IMG/VR virus record: IMGVR_UViG_3300042549_002669
Coordinates: 1 to 22,706 of that record
Direction: 5' to 3' (one strand)
DNA length: 22,706 nucleotides
DNA from: a virus
Each line of letters begins with the position of its first letter. Position 1 is the stretch's first letter. Below the pieces are notes generated by a model. The model worked only from the letters and a program-made list of their open reading frames with translations. It did no database searches and had not been told where the DNA came from. This document shows positions 14,479 through 21,421 of this stretch, piece by piece. Position numbers and translations under genes: made by a program.

Positions 14479-16263
14479 ATGAAAAAACTAATACCTTGGG
14501 TTGTGTTCGTTGTAGTTGCTATGGGATTATATTTCATGGCAGTACCACAAGAACATCATTTAACAAATGAAATTTCATATTCGGACTTTGTATCTCAGGT
14601 CGAAAGTAATAATGTTCATGATGTAACAATCAGTGACTATCAGTTGACTGGTCACTTTCAGAAAGATAATAGGGCATTTAGCACAAATGTTGCTGGACTC
14701 TCCACCCTATTACCAAAACTAGAAGAACATAAAGTTAATATTACAGTTAAGAATGTTAGCGAGAATGCTTTTTGGACAGGCATTTTAGTTAATATTTTCC
14801 CTGTTATATTGTTCTTTGGACTATGGATGTATCTGACACGCCGGGCAGGTGGTGCCGCCGGCGGCGCAATGGGATTTGGTAAGTCTAAAGCCAAGTTGTT
14901 AACCGAATCAAGTGGCACCAAGACATTTGATGATGTTGCTGGTGTTGATCAAGCAAAAGAAGACCTACAAGAGATTGTAGAGTTTCTACAAAACCCAAAA
15001 AAGTTTGAACGCCTCGGCGGTAAGATTCCAAAGGGTGTCCTACTAGTTGGTCCTCCAGGCACAGGCAAGACATTGCTTGCTAGAGCCGTTGCAGGTGAAG
15101 CAGGTGTGCCGTTCTTTAGTATTTCTGGTTCTGACTTCGTTGAAATGTTCGTAGGTGTTGGTGCATCCCGTGTTCGTGATATGTTTGATCAAGCAAAGAA
15201 AAATGCTCCTTGTATCGTCTTTATTGACGAGATTGATGCTGTTGGTCGTTCCCGTGGTGCTGGCATGGGCGGTAATGACGAGCGTGATCAGACACTAAAC
15301 GCCATGTTAGTAGAAATGGATGGTTTCAATGATAATCAGGGTATTATTGTTATTGCTGCTACTAACCGTGTCGATGTGCTTGATAAGGCTCTCACACGAC
15401 CTGGGCGATTTGATCGTCAAATCGCTGTTCCAAATCCCGACTTCGTAGGTCGTGAAAAGATTCTAAAGGTTCATACACGCAAGGTACCGCTAGGTGCTGA
15501 TGTTGACCTTAGAACAGTTTCTAGAGGTACGCCTGGTTTTTCTGGTGCTGATCTTGCTAACCTTGTAAATGAAGCCGCTCTACTAGCAGCAAGACGTTCA
15601 AAGCGTATTGTCACATCACAAGAGTTTGAGGATGCTAGAGATAAGATTCTGATGGGTGCGGAACACAGAACTCTCCTTATGACCGAAGAAGAGAAGAAGA
15701 TGACTGCCTATCATGAAGGTGGACATGCTCTTGTTTCTCTAAACATGGAAGGATCAGTCCCTATTCATAAAGCAACCATTATACCTCGTGGTCGTGCTTT
15801 GGGTATGGTTCAGTCTCTTCCTGAGCGTGATCAAATCTCACAGTCATATGAAGAAATGGTGGCACAACTTGCTATGGCAATGGGCGGCCGTGTAGCCGAA
15901 GAGATTATTTTTGGTGAAGATAAGATTACTTCTGGTGCTTCTGGTGATATTCAGCAGGCTACAAAACTTGCCCGTGCCATGGTCACACAACTTGGTTTCT
16001 CGCCACTCTTAGGAAGAATGGCATATGATGATCCAAATTCCGATATGTTCCGTGGTCCTAAGATTGCCGAAGATACTCAGAAGATTGTTGATGTGGAAAT
16101 CAAAAGACTTGTAGAAGAAGGATATCAGACCGCCAAAAAAATCCTCACCGAGAAGAGAAAAGACCTTGACACACTAGCACAAGGTCTGCTAGAATATGAA
16201 ACATTGTCCGGAAATGAAATCAAGGACTTGTTACAAGGAAAGAAACCAACAAGAGAATTTTGA
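14479..16263 (+). CDS. ftsH: FtsH-type membrane AAA+ zinc metalloprotease
   Basis: The gene encodes a complete 594-aa FtsH, slightly shorter than typical bacterial FtsH. It is an inner-membrane hexameric protease that unfolds and degrades membrane and regulatory proteins. Residues 5-22 and ~98-120 are the two membrane segments flanking the periplasmic domain. A Gly/Ala linker (123-134) follows. Walker A is GPPGTGKT (191-198), the pore motif Phe-Val-Gly is at 224-226, Walker B is IVFIDE (246-251), and arginine fingers are Arg307 and Arg310. The zinc site is HEGGH (412-416) with the third ligand Asp490 in GASGDIQQ. All catalytic residues are present, so it should be active. It starts 11 bp after gp47 and ends 1 bp before gp46. 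Likely acquired from a bacterium (inference). Confidence 0.97.
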   Translation: MKKLIPWVVFVVVAMGLYFMAVPQEHHLTNEISYSDFVSQVESNNVHDVTISDYQLTGHFQKDNRAFSTNVAGLSTLLPKLEEHKVNITVKNVSENAFWTGILVNIFPVILFFGLWMYLTRRAGGAAGGAMGFGKSKAKLLTESSGTKTFDDVAGVDQAKEDLQEIVEFLQNPKKFERLGGKIPKGVLLVGPPGTGKTLLARAVAGEAGVPFFSISGSDFVEMFVGVGASRVRDMFDQAKKNAPCIVFIDEIDAVGRSRGAGMGGNDERDQTLNAMLVEMDGFNDNQGIIVIAATNRVDVLDKALTRPGRFDRQIAVPNPDFVGREKILKVHTRKVPLGADVDLRTVSRGTPGFSGADLANLVNEAALLAARRSKRIVTSQEFEDARDKILMGAEHRTLLMTEEEKKMTAYHEGGHALVSLNMEGSVPIHKATIIPRGRALGMVQSLPERDQISQSYEEMVAQLAMAMGGRVAEEIIFGEDKITSGASGDIQQATKLARAMVTQLGFSPLLGRMAYDDPNSDMFRGPKIAEDTQKIVDVEIKRLVEEGYQTAKKILTEKRKDLDTLAQGLLEYETLSGNEIKDLLQGKKPTREF

Positions 16264-16264
16264 T

Positions 16265-17986
16265 ATGATTACATTCCATGTGATTAGATATAAGAACTTT
16301 CTATCATCTGGAAATGTGTTTACCGAAATTGAACTAGACTCCCATAAGAACACATTAATTATGGGTCACAACGGCGCAGGGAAGTCCACCATTCTGGACG
16401 CCCTGTGCTTTGTTTTGTTCGGTAAGCCATTTCGTAAGGTGAACAAGGGTAACGTTGTTAACTCTATCAATACCAAACAGTGTGTGACTGAGATTGAGTT
16501 TTCAATCAACAACCGCCGTTATAAGGTCGTGCGTGGAGTCAAACCAAATGTGTTTGAAATCTATATCGACGGAGTTATGATAAACCAAGATGCGGCCGCC
16601 AAGGACTATCAGGAACATTTAGAGAAGAACATTCTCCGCATGAACTATAAGTCTTTCACACAGGTCGTCATTCTAGGTTCTGCTTCTTTTGTTCCTTTTA
16701 TGCAGTTGTCCGCTAATGATCGACGGGCGGTTATTGAGGACTTGTTAGACATTCAAATCTTTACATCTATGTCTACCGTGGTCAAGAATCGACTACAGAT
16801 CAATCGTGAAACATTGGAAAAGAACCGTGTTATTCTAACATCTAAAGAAGAAAACAAGTCATACATTGAGAAGACTTTACGCTCTCTTAAGTCTAACAAT
16901 GAAGACAAACTAAAAGAACTAGAAGCAAAGAAAGAACGACTAGAGTTTGACCTTGATGTTCAGAGACAAGGTGTAAAGAATCGTCAGGCGCTCCTTGACA
17001 AGGCCCTTGAAAGAGACCTTGATCTATCACCGTTTAAGACAAAGCATTCAAAGTTGGTATCATTTCGTGCCAAGATGGAAGCCAATCGAGATAAGTATGT
17101 CAAGGATACAGACTTCTTTGCGGCATCAGGTACATGTCCGACATGCCGTCAGGACATTGCACCTGAGTTTTCTAAGAAGATGATTGAGGACAACGATAGA
17201 AAGATTCATGAACTTTCTGACGGACTAAATAAGGTTGAACAACAAATCGACTCCGTTTTGGTAGAGATTGATGAGATTGAAAAGATTCTCACAAATATTA
17301 GCAACATTAAAATGGACTTGGCATCTGCTAAGTCTTCCTATAACAATGTTGCTAATAATCTTCGTCAAGTTGTGGATGAGATTGAGAACTTTGCTCTTTC
17401 GGACAAAACAACCCAAGAGTCAGAACGACAACTCACCAACATCGAACATGATATTTCCACCCTCCAAAAGGAGAAGGAGACCCTTCTAGATGACAGACAG
17501 TATATTGACTTGGCCTCCACGTTGCTCAAAGACGGTGGGATTAAGACACGCATTATTAAGCAGTATCTCCCCGTTATCAACAAACATATCAATAAGTACC
17601 TGGGTAAGCTCGGTTTCTTTGTCAATTTCAACATCAATGAATCATTTGAAGAAAGTATCAAATCTCGTTATAGAGACGAGTTCAGCTATCACAATTTCAG
17701 TGAGGGCGAGAAGCTTCGGATCGACTTGGCAATCCTCCTCACTTGGCGTCAGATTGCTAAGATGAAAAACAGCGTAAACGTCAACATTCTTGTGTTTGAT
17801 GAGATCCTTGATCGTGCGATGGACTCAACAGGTATTGATGAGTTCATTAGAATTATGTGGGATATTGGTCAAGAAGGTACAAATGTTTTTGTTATCTCTC
17901 ATAAAGATACAATGGTTGATCGATTCCAAAGAACATTAAAGTTTGAAAAGATAAAAAATTTTTCTGTCTTATCAAAGGATCAGTGA
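16265..17986 (+). CDS. 46: Recombination nuclease subunit gp46 (SbcC/Rad50-like ATPase)
   Basis: The predicted protein is 573 aa, about the T4 length. The start ATG 16265, 1 bp after ftsH, is chosen because the T4 protein begins at the equivalent of ITFHVIRYKNF; the longer frame from 16196 overlaps ftsH. Walker A GHNGAGKS is at 34-41. A long coiled coil carries the zinc hook Cys-Pro-Thr-Cys at 291-294. The ABC signature FSEGEKLRIDLA starts at 478, and Walker B ILVFDEILD is at 508-516. With gp47 it processes DNA ends for recombination-dependent replication. The KPFRKVNKGNVVNS segment is strongly T4-like. All motifs are intact. Confidence 0.96.
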   Translation: MITFHVIRYKNFLSSGNVFTEIELDSHKNTLIMGHNGAGKSTILDALCFVLFGKPFRKVNKGNVVNSINTKQCVTEIEFSINNRRYKVVRGVKPNVFEIYIDGVMINQDAAAKDYQEHLEKNILRMNYKSFTQVVILGSASFVPFMQLSANDRRAVIEDLLDIQIFTSMSTVVKNRLQINRETLEKNRVILTSKEENKSYIEKTLRSLKSNNEDKLKELEAKKERLEFDLDVQRQGVKNRQALLDKALERDLDLSPFKTKHSKLVSFRAKMEANRDKYVKDTDFFAASGTCPTCRQDIAPEFSKKMIEDNDRKIHELSDGLNKVEQQIDSVLVEIDEIEKILTNISNIKMDLASAKSSYNNVANNLRQVVDEIENFALSDKTTQESERQLTNIEHDISTLQKEKETLLDDRQYIDLASTLLKDGGIKTRIIKQYLPVINKHINKYLGKLGFFVNFNINESFEESIKSRYRDEFSYHNFSEGEKLRIDLAILLTWRQIAKMKNSVNVNILVFDEILDRAMDSTGIDEFIRIMWDIGQEGTNVFVISHKDTMVDRFQRTLKFEKIKNFSVLSKDQ

Positions 17987-18648
17987 TGAAATATACTATT
18001 GGAACACTCGTTACAAACTGGGACGAGTATAAAATTATGAGAGATTCTTTTGTCAAGTCAGGTTTTGAAGATGATTGTGAGTTTCTAACAATAGACAATA
18101 CCGACGGTAACAAGATGGATGCCTTCGGTGGTAACAACTGGATTTTAAATAATGCAAAGGGTGAGTATGTCATTCTATGTCATCAGGATGTTAGAATCAA
18201 ATATGATACAAGAAAGACTCTGGACAATCAGTTAAGAAAATTGACAAATATGGACCCTAGTTGGGGTCTCGCCGGCAATGCAGGTGGTTTAAGACCAGGA
18301 CACAGAGCATTACGTATTACTGATCCTTTTGGTTTTAACCAAAATATTGGCGGCCCATTTCCCGTCAGAGTCGAAACGTTAGATGGTAACTTTATCATTG
18401 TAAAGAAAAGTTCAAGATTATCTTTTTCAAACGATCTTGAAGGTTTTCATTTTTATGATGCTGATATCTGTCTTCATGCAGACCAATATGGATATGGTAT
18501 CTATGTTATAGATTTTCATATTGAACATTTAGGACAAGGTAAATTTGATTCTGTGTTTCAAGAAAATAAGAAAACTTTTATGGAAAAGTGGACACATAAA
18601 CTAAGGAATCGTCCTTTGCAGTTGACTACCGTTTTGATCAAAGTATGA
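17986..18648 (+). CDS. GT-A fold glycosyltransferase (family 2-like)
   Basis: The predicted protein is 220 aa; ATG 17986 overlaps the gp46 stop (TGATG), with AAAGGA 6 bp upstream. The early beta-alpha-beta region (TIGTLVTNWDEY), the CHQDVRI motif (65-71, a DxD-like metal/nucleotide-sugar site), and the C-terminal HFYDADICLHADQYGYG segment match the small glycosyltransferase group that carries an HQD motif. It would transfer a sugar from a nucleotide-sugar. The target could be modified phage DNA, a capsid protein or host lipopolysaccharide; the sequence does not decide. No base-modifying hydroxymethylase lies in this window. It ends the operon just before a new promoter. Confidence 0.8.
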   Translation: MKYTIGTLVTNWDEYKIMRDSFVKSGFEDDCEFLTIDNTDGNKMDAFGGNNWILNNAKGEYVILCHQDVRIKYDTRKTLDNQLRKLTNMDPSWGLAGNAGGLRPGHRALRITDPFGFNQNIGGPFPVRVETLDGNFIIVKKSSRLSFSNDLEGFHFYDADICLHADQYGYGIYVIDFHIEHLGQGKFDSVFQENKKTFMEKWTHKLRNRPLQLTTVLIKV

Positions 18649-18649
18649 C

Positions 18650-18678
18650 TTGACTTTCTTATAGTTCTTTGTTATAAT
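18650..18678 (+). promoter_or_regulatory. Sigma70-like promoter for small-gene cluster
   Basis: TTGACT (18650-18655) and TATAAT (18673-18678) are separated by 17 bp, in the gap after the glycosyltransferase gene. Transcription would start near 18685, only about 14 bp before the next ATG, with the ribosome site AAGG at the extreme 5' end. Confidence 0.75.
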
Positions 18679-18698
18679 AAGTCCAAGGTAAAATACAC

Positions 18699-19007
18699 AT
18701 GCTAAACATAAAATATATCCGTGCCCTTGCCGAAGCAGAAAGATTGATGGACGATGGTAAGATACCGTTTGTCTGGGCAAAAAATGCTTACGGTGAGTTA
18801 GAAAGGTTGTCTGTAAATCCTCAGATAATGAAAGAGTTTAATCTAAGACAAGGTCAGTCCGTTAATAGCATTATCGTTGATGCCATTTCCATAAGATCAA
18901 TGGAAATTATTCATGAGAAACTAGAACAAGTAACACAAGAATTAGAAGACTCTTTATTGGATCCAGATTTTGACTACAGGATTATGATTGATGATGACAA
19001 TTATTGA
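18699..19007 (+). CDS. Hypothetical helical protein
   Basis: The predicted protein is 102 aa and the first gene after a strong promoter. It is helical and acidic toward the C-terminus (ending DYRIMIDDDNY), with no membrane segment and no metal motif. I do not recognise a family. Its leader position suggests an early or middle-expressed host-interaction gene, which is inference from context. Confidence 0.6.
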   Translation: MLNIKYIRALAEAERLMDDGKIPFVWAKNAYGELERLSVNPQIMKEFNLRQGQSVNSIIVDAISIRSMEIIHEKLEQVTQELEDSLLDPDFDYRIMIDDDNY

Positions 19008-19095
19008 AACGCCTTTTGGTTACTTCACCTACAACATAGATAATCTTTATACCGGGTTATCGCAGATGGGACATACTGATGAGGAAGCGAATTGA
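18994..19095 (+). CDS. Possible 33-aa peptide linking two small genes
   Basis: ATG 18994 opens a 33-codon frame (MTIIETPFGYFTYNIDNLYT at the start) that overlaps the preceding gene by 14 bp and the next start by 17 bp. It fills the otherwise uncovered gap 19008-19078 and its composition is protein-like. No clear ribosome site is visible; translational coupling would be needed. Confidence 0.35.
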   Translation: MTIIETPFGYFTYNIDNLYTGLSQMGHTDEEAN

Positions 19096-19315
19096 GTTTA
19101 TCCTAGAGTGGGGTTCAACTCTAGTTTTGTTTTATGGTGTGTTTCTCACATCACGAAACATATATCCTGCCAATGTTTACTTTTCACTGGCCGGCAACTT
19201 TGGGTGGATGATTGTTGCACTTACATGGCGCAAAACTTCACTTATAGTTATTCAGGTTTTTATGACCTTACTCTATCTCAATGGTCTATACGAAACAGGA
19301 GTATTCAAGTTATGA
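19079..19315 (+). CDS. Small multi-pass membrane protein (DUF6552-like)
   Basis: The predicted protein is 78 aa with about three hydrophobic segments: roughly 7-24 (FILEWGSTLVLFYGVFL), 29-48 and 54-70. The pattern, including N-terminal KRIEFILEW and a central G-x-x-x-W-x-x-VALTWR, resembles a small membrane family I associate with DUF6552, often found in phages. It probably sits in the host inner membrane. Its stop overlaps the next start (ATGA). The role is unknown; superinfection exclusion or membrane signalling are only possibilities. Confidence 0.6.
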   Translation: MRKRIEFILEWGSTLVLFYGVFLTSRNIYPANVYFSLAGNFGWMIVALTWRKTSLIVIQVFMTLLYLNGLYETGVFKL

Positions 19316-19419
19316 GATACAATCACTGGTTTTGGAACTCTAGATTTATGGATGTTGTTGAAAGTTTAGTAATTCGCATCAGTAACATTATCTGGAGCAA
19401 GAAGTATGGAAAAAATTGA
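19312..19419 (+). CDS. Tiny basic aromatic-rich protein
   Basis: The predicted protein is 35 aa, translationally coupled by ATGA overlap to the membrane gene upstream. It is Trp/Arg-rich (MRYNHWFWNSRFMD at the start, IIWSKKYGKN at the end) with an amphipathic helix that could lie on a membrane. The overlap with the next gene start supports translation. No family recognised. Confidence 0.45.
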   Translation: MRYNHWFWNSRFMDVVESLVIRISNIIWSKKYGKN

Positions 19420-19582
19420 TCCGCATCGGACTCACCACTATTCGCATGAACAAATCATTATGACGGCATATACACTAGATTTGCATAATGTGAAAACAAA
19501 TCCTAAGTATGATAATGTTCGTGAAATTCTAGAGAACTTCATGAATGAGCGTGTTAAAGAAATCAAAGATCGTTGGAAGTGA
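19406..19582 (+). CDS. Small His-rich hypothetical protein
   Basis: The predicted protein is 58 aa. ATG 19406 has GGAG (19394-19397) 8 bp upstream, a good ribosome site, and overlaps the preceding gene by 14 bp. The N-terminus has clustered histidines (PHRTHHYSHEQ), followed by a charged helical C-terminus (FMNERVKEIKDRWK). No known family is recognised. The operon position and start signal make it a real gene in my view. Confidence 0.55.
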   Translation: MEKIDPHRTHHYSHEQIIMTAYTLDLHNVKTNPKYDNVREILENFMNERVKEIKDRWK

Positions 19583-19593
19583 TGGAGAACTAA

Positions 19594-20850
19594 GTGGCAA
19601 AAAGTGATGAAGAACTAAAAGATGTAGAACGCCAATGGACAGAATTTCAAGAAACATTTAAAGCACCTGAGGCCCTCAGTGACAACGAACTAAAACAAGC
19701 TGTCACTGATGACCTTAAAGTCGTATCTGCTATGACTGTAGAAGAATATACCCTCTATCAGAAGTGGTTGGAAATTCATATCAAATATCCACTATCAAAT
19801 GGTTTGTTTGGTCAAGAATTGAATGGTGATGATGAACTGGAAATTCGTCTGACCAAAAATAACATCTGGATACCAGAAAGTCCTGATGATTATAAGAAGT
19901 TAGAACCTGTTCTAATCTATTCTAATGGTGGCATAATGGCCAGCAAGTGGAATACAATTAGAACATTTACTTCTACCATGAAGAATAATAACAACATCGG
20001 CCGCAATCTAAATTACATTGTTCAAGATGATGTTACAGGAAAGTACCTAGGGGTAATTTGTATTTCCTCTGACTTCTTGGATTTGACTCCTAGAGATAAC
20101 TATATTGGTTGGTCCCGTGACGTTAAGACAAGTCAGGGTATGATTAATCATACCGCCATTGGTTCGACAATCGTACCATTGCAACCACTCGGTTACAACT
20201 ATGTTGGTGGTAAACTGTTAGCATTGATGTGTCTGACAGATGAAGTTCAAAACAGATGGAAGGAACTATATGGTGATAAACTCGTTGCTGTCACTACTAC
20301 ATCTTTATACGGTCAGAATAAGGCTGGAGGTTTATCGCAATATGATAATCTCAAACATTGGAAGAAGATGGGATACACAAGCGGCTCTGTCTCTTATGAG
20401 GCAAGAAAACCTACTGTAGCACTAATGATTGATTGGTTGAAGAAGAACCATACAAGAAAGTATTTTGAATGGTATGTGGCCAAGAATCTAGATGGTATGC
20501 CTTTTAAGCGTGATCACAAGAACCGTTCTTATACCTTTATCTATTCGCAACTTGGTATCGATAAAGAACTGATCAGGTCCGAACATGCCCGTGGTATCTA
20601 CTTCAGTCCTCTATATACAAATACCAACGAATTTCTCCGCAAAGAGATTACAGAAGATAAGTTGGTCAAATCATTTGATACCAGCTATGAATATCTAACA
20701 AAGTTGTGGAAAGAAAAGTATGTGGAACGCCGTGTTCGTTCTTTGATGGAACGTGGAGCATTTTCAAAGGAAACGCTCTTTTATGATGACATAGTATATC
20801 TCGATTGGGAAGAAACAAAGGCGAAGTATTTGCCACAAGTAGGAAGATAA
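19594..20850 (+). CDS. DUF4338/DruA-like protein
   Basis: The protein is 418 aa with a GTG start at 19594, preceded by GGAG 6 bp upstream; an in-frame stop precludes an earlier start. Residues ~105-270 carry a pattern I associate with DUF4338, the domain of DruA in the Druantia anti-phage system: GKYLGVICISSDFL, RDNYIGWSRD, GGKLLALMCLTDEVQNRW, and a final NLKHWKKMGYTSG. The C-terminal ~140 residues are charged and helical and have no recognised motif. Similar proteins occur, as I recall, in other large T4-like phages. The biochemical activity of this domain is not clear to me. The resemblance is judged by eye and needs a profile search. Confidence 0.6.
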   Translation: MAKSDEELKDVERQWTEFQETFKAPEALSDNELKQAVTDDLKVVSAMTVEEYTLYQKWLEIHIKYPLSNGLFGQELNGDDELEIRLTKNNIWIPESPDDYKKLEPVLIYSNGGIMASKWNTIRTFTSTMKNNNNIGRNLNYIVQDDVTGKYLGVICISSDFLDLTPRDNYIGWSRDVKTSQGMINHTAIGSTIVPLQPLGYNYVGGKLLALMCLTDEVQNRWKELYGDKLVAVTTTSLYGQNKAGGLSQYDNLKHWKKMGYTSGSVSYEARKPTVALMIDWLKKNHTRKYFEWYVAKNLDGMPFKRDHKNRSYTFIYSQLGIDKELIRSEHARGIYFSPLYTNTNEFLRKEITEDKLVKSFDTSYEYLTKLWKEKYVERRVRSLMERGAFSKETLFYDDIVYLDWEETKAKYLPQVGR

Positions 20851-20851
20851 A

Positions 20852-21022
20852 ATGCAGTATTTCAACTTTCGTAAACTAGAACAATACATGGAAATATTTG
20901 ATGCCATATGGATTAGTCTTGCTGTATTCTTTATAGTTTGGACTCTTGCGTCACTATACTATTGGTCTACTGAGGATCTCCGCCTGCGACATTCTGACGC
21001 ACCTAAAAACCACAAAAAGTGA
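20852..21022 (+). CDS. Small single-pass membrane protein
   Basis: The predicted protein is 56 aa, starting 1 bp after the previous stop, with AGGA about 7 bp upstream of the ATG. Residues 18-38 form one hydrophobic segment (AIWISLAVFFIVWTLASLYY), followed by a charged tail ending HKK. It is the last gene before the next promoter and belongs with the other small membrane genes of this cluster. No family recognised. Confidence 0.55.
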   Translation: MQYFNFRKLEQYMEIFDAIWISLAVFFIVWTLASLYYWSTEDLRLRHSDAPKNHKK

Positions 21023-21051
21023 TTGATTTCCGTTTTCCGCTTTGATATAAT
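21023..21051 (+). promoter_or_regulatory. Sigma70-like promoter for the 80-aa gene
   Basis: TTGATT (21023-21028) and TATAAT (21046-21051) are separated by 17 bp, directly after the preceding stop codon. A transcript from near 21058 would carry AAAGGAAAC as ribosome site. Confidence 0.75.
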
Positions 21052-21082
21052 GTTTTCATAGTCGAGAAAGAAAGGAAACATT

Positions 21083-21325
21083 ATGTCGAATCAGAACGAA
21101 GCTCTCCTTGCCCGTATCGCTGATCTTGAGGCTCAGGTTGCTAAGTCCAAGACGGCCAAGGCTTTGACTCTTAAGGTCTCCCCTAAGGGTGCTGTATCTC
21201 TTTATGGTATGGGTCGCTTTCCTGTGACTCTTTATGCTTCTCAGTGGGAACAGGTTCTTTCGGAAGCGGAAAAGATTAAGTCTTTCCTTGAAAAGAACAA
21301 ATCCGTCCTTGCTGCAAAGGCGTAA
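21083..21325 (+). CDS. Small conserved phage protein (monocistronic)
   Basis: The protein is 80 aa with its own promoter and terminator. Residues 5-20 look like a short coiled coil; residues 28-75 form a compact domain with the motif GAVSLYGMGRFPVTLYASQW. I recall this motif in many phages and some bacteria without a known function. Leucine is almost always CTT, and CTA, TCA and CCA are absent, unlike the head genes. The strong dedicated transcription unit suggests high early expression, which is inference. Confidence 0.75.
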   Translation: MSNQNEALLARIADLEAQVAKSKTAKALTLKVSPKGAVSLYGMGRFPVTLYASQWEQVLSEAEKIKSFLEKNKSVLAAKA

Positions 21326-21337
21326 GGTGTTGAAAAC

Positions 21338-21365
21338 GAGGGGTCTTTATGACCCCTCTTTTTTT
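21338..21365 (+). terminator. Rho-independent terminator
   Basis: GAGGGGTC (21338-21345) pairs perfectly with GACCCCTC (21351-21358) around the loop TTTAT, followed by seven T residues. It closes the 80-aa gene; its T-run leads straight into the next promoter. Confidence 0.93.
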
Positions 21366-21366
21366 G

Positions 21367-21395
21367 TTGCTTTTCCTTAAATCATACTGTATAAT
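21367..21395 (+). promoter_or_regulatory. Sigma70-like promoter for CobT-like gene
   Basis: TTGCTT (21367-21372) and TATAAT (21390-21395) are separated by 17 bp, starting 1 bp after the upstream terminator's T-run. Confidence 0.7.
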
Positions 21396-21421
21396 GGTCA
21401 GACAATTCAGAAAGGAATCGT

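Noticed and set aside
14854-14865. GC-rich palindrome GCCGCCGGCGGC
   Set aside because: It falls in the Gly/Ala linker of FtsH and is explained by repeated Gly and Ala codons.
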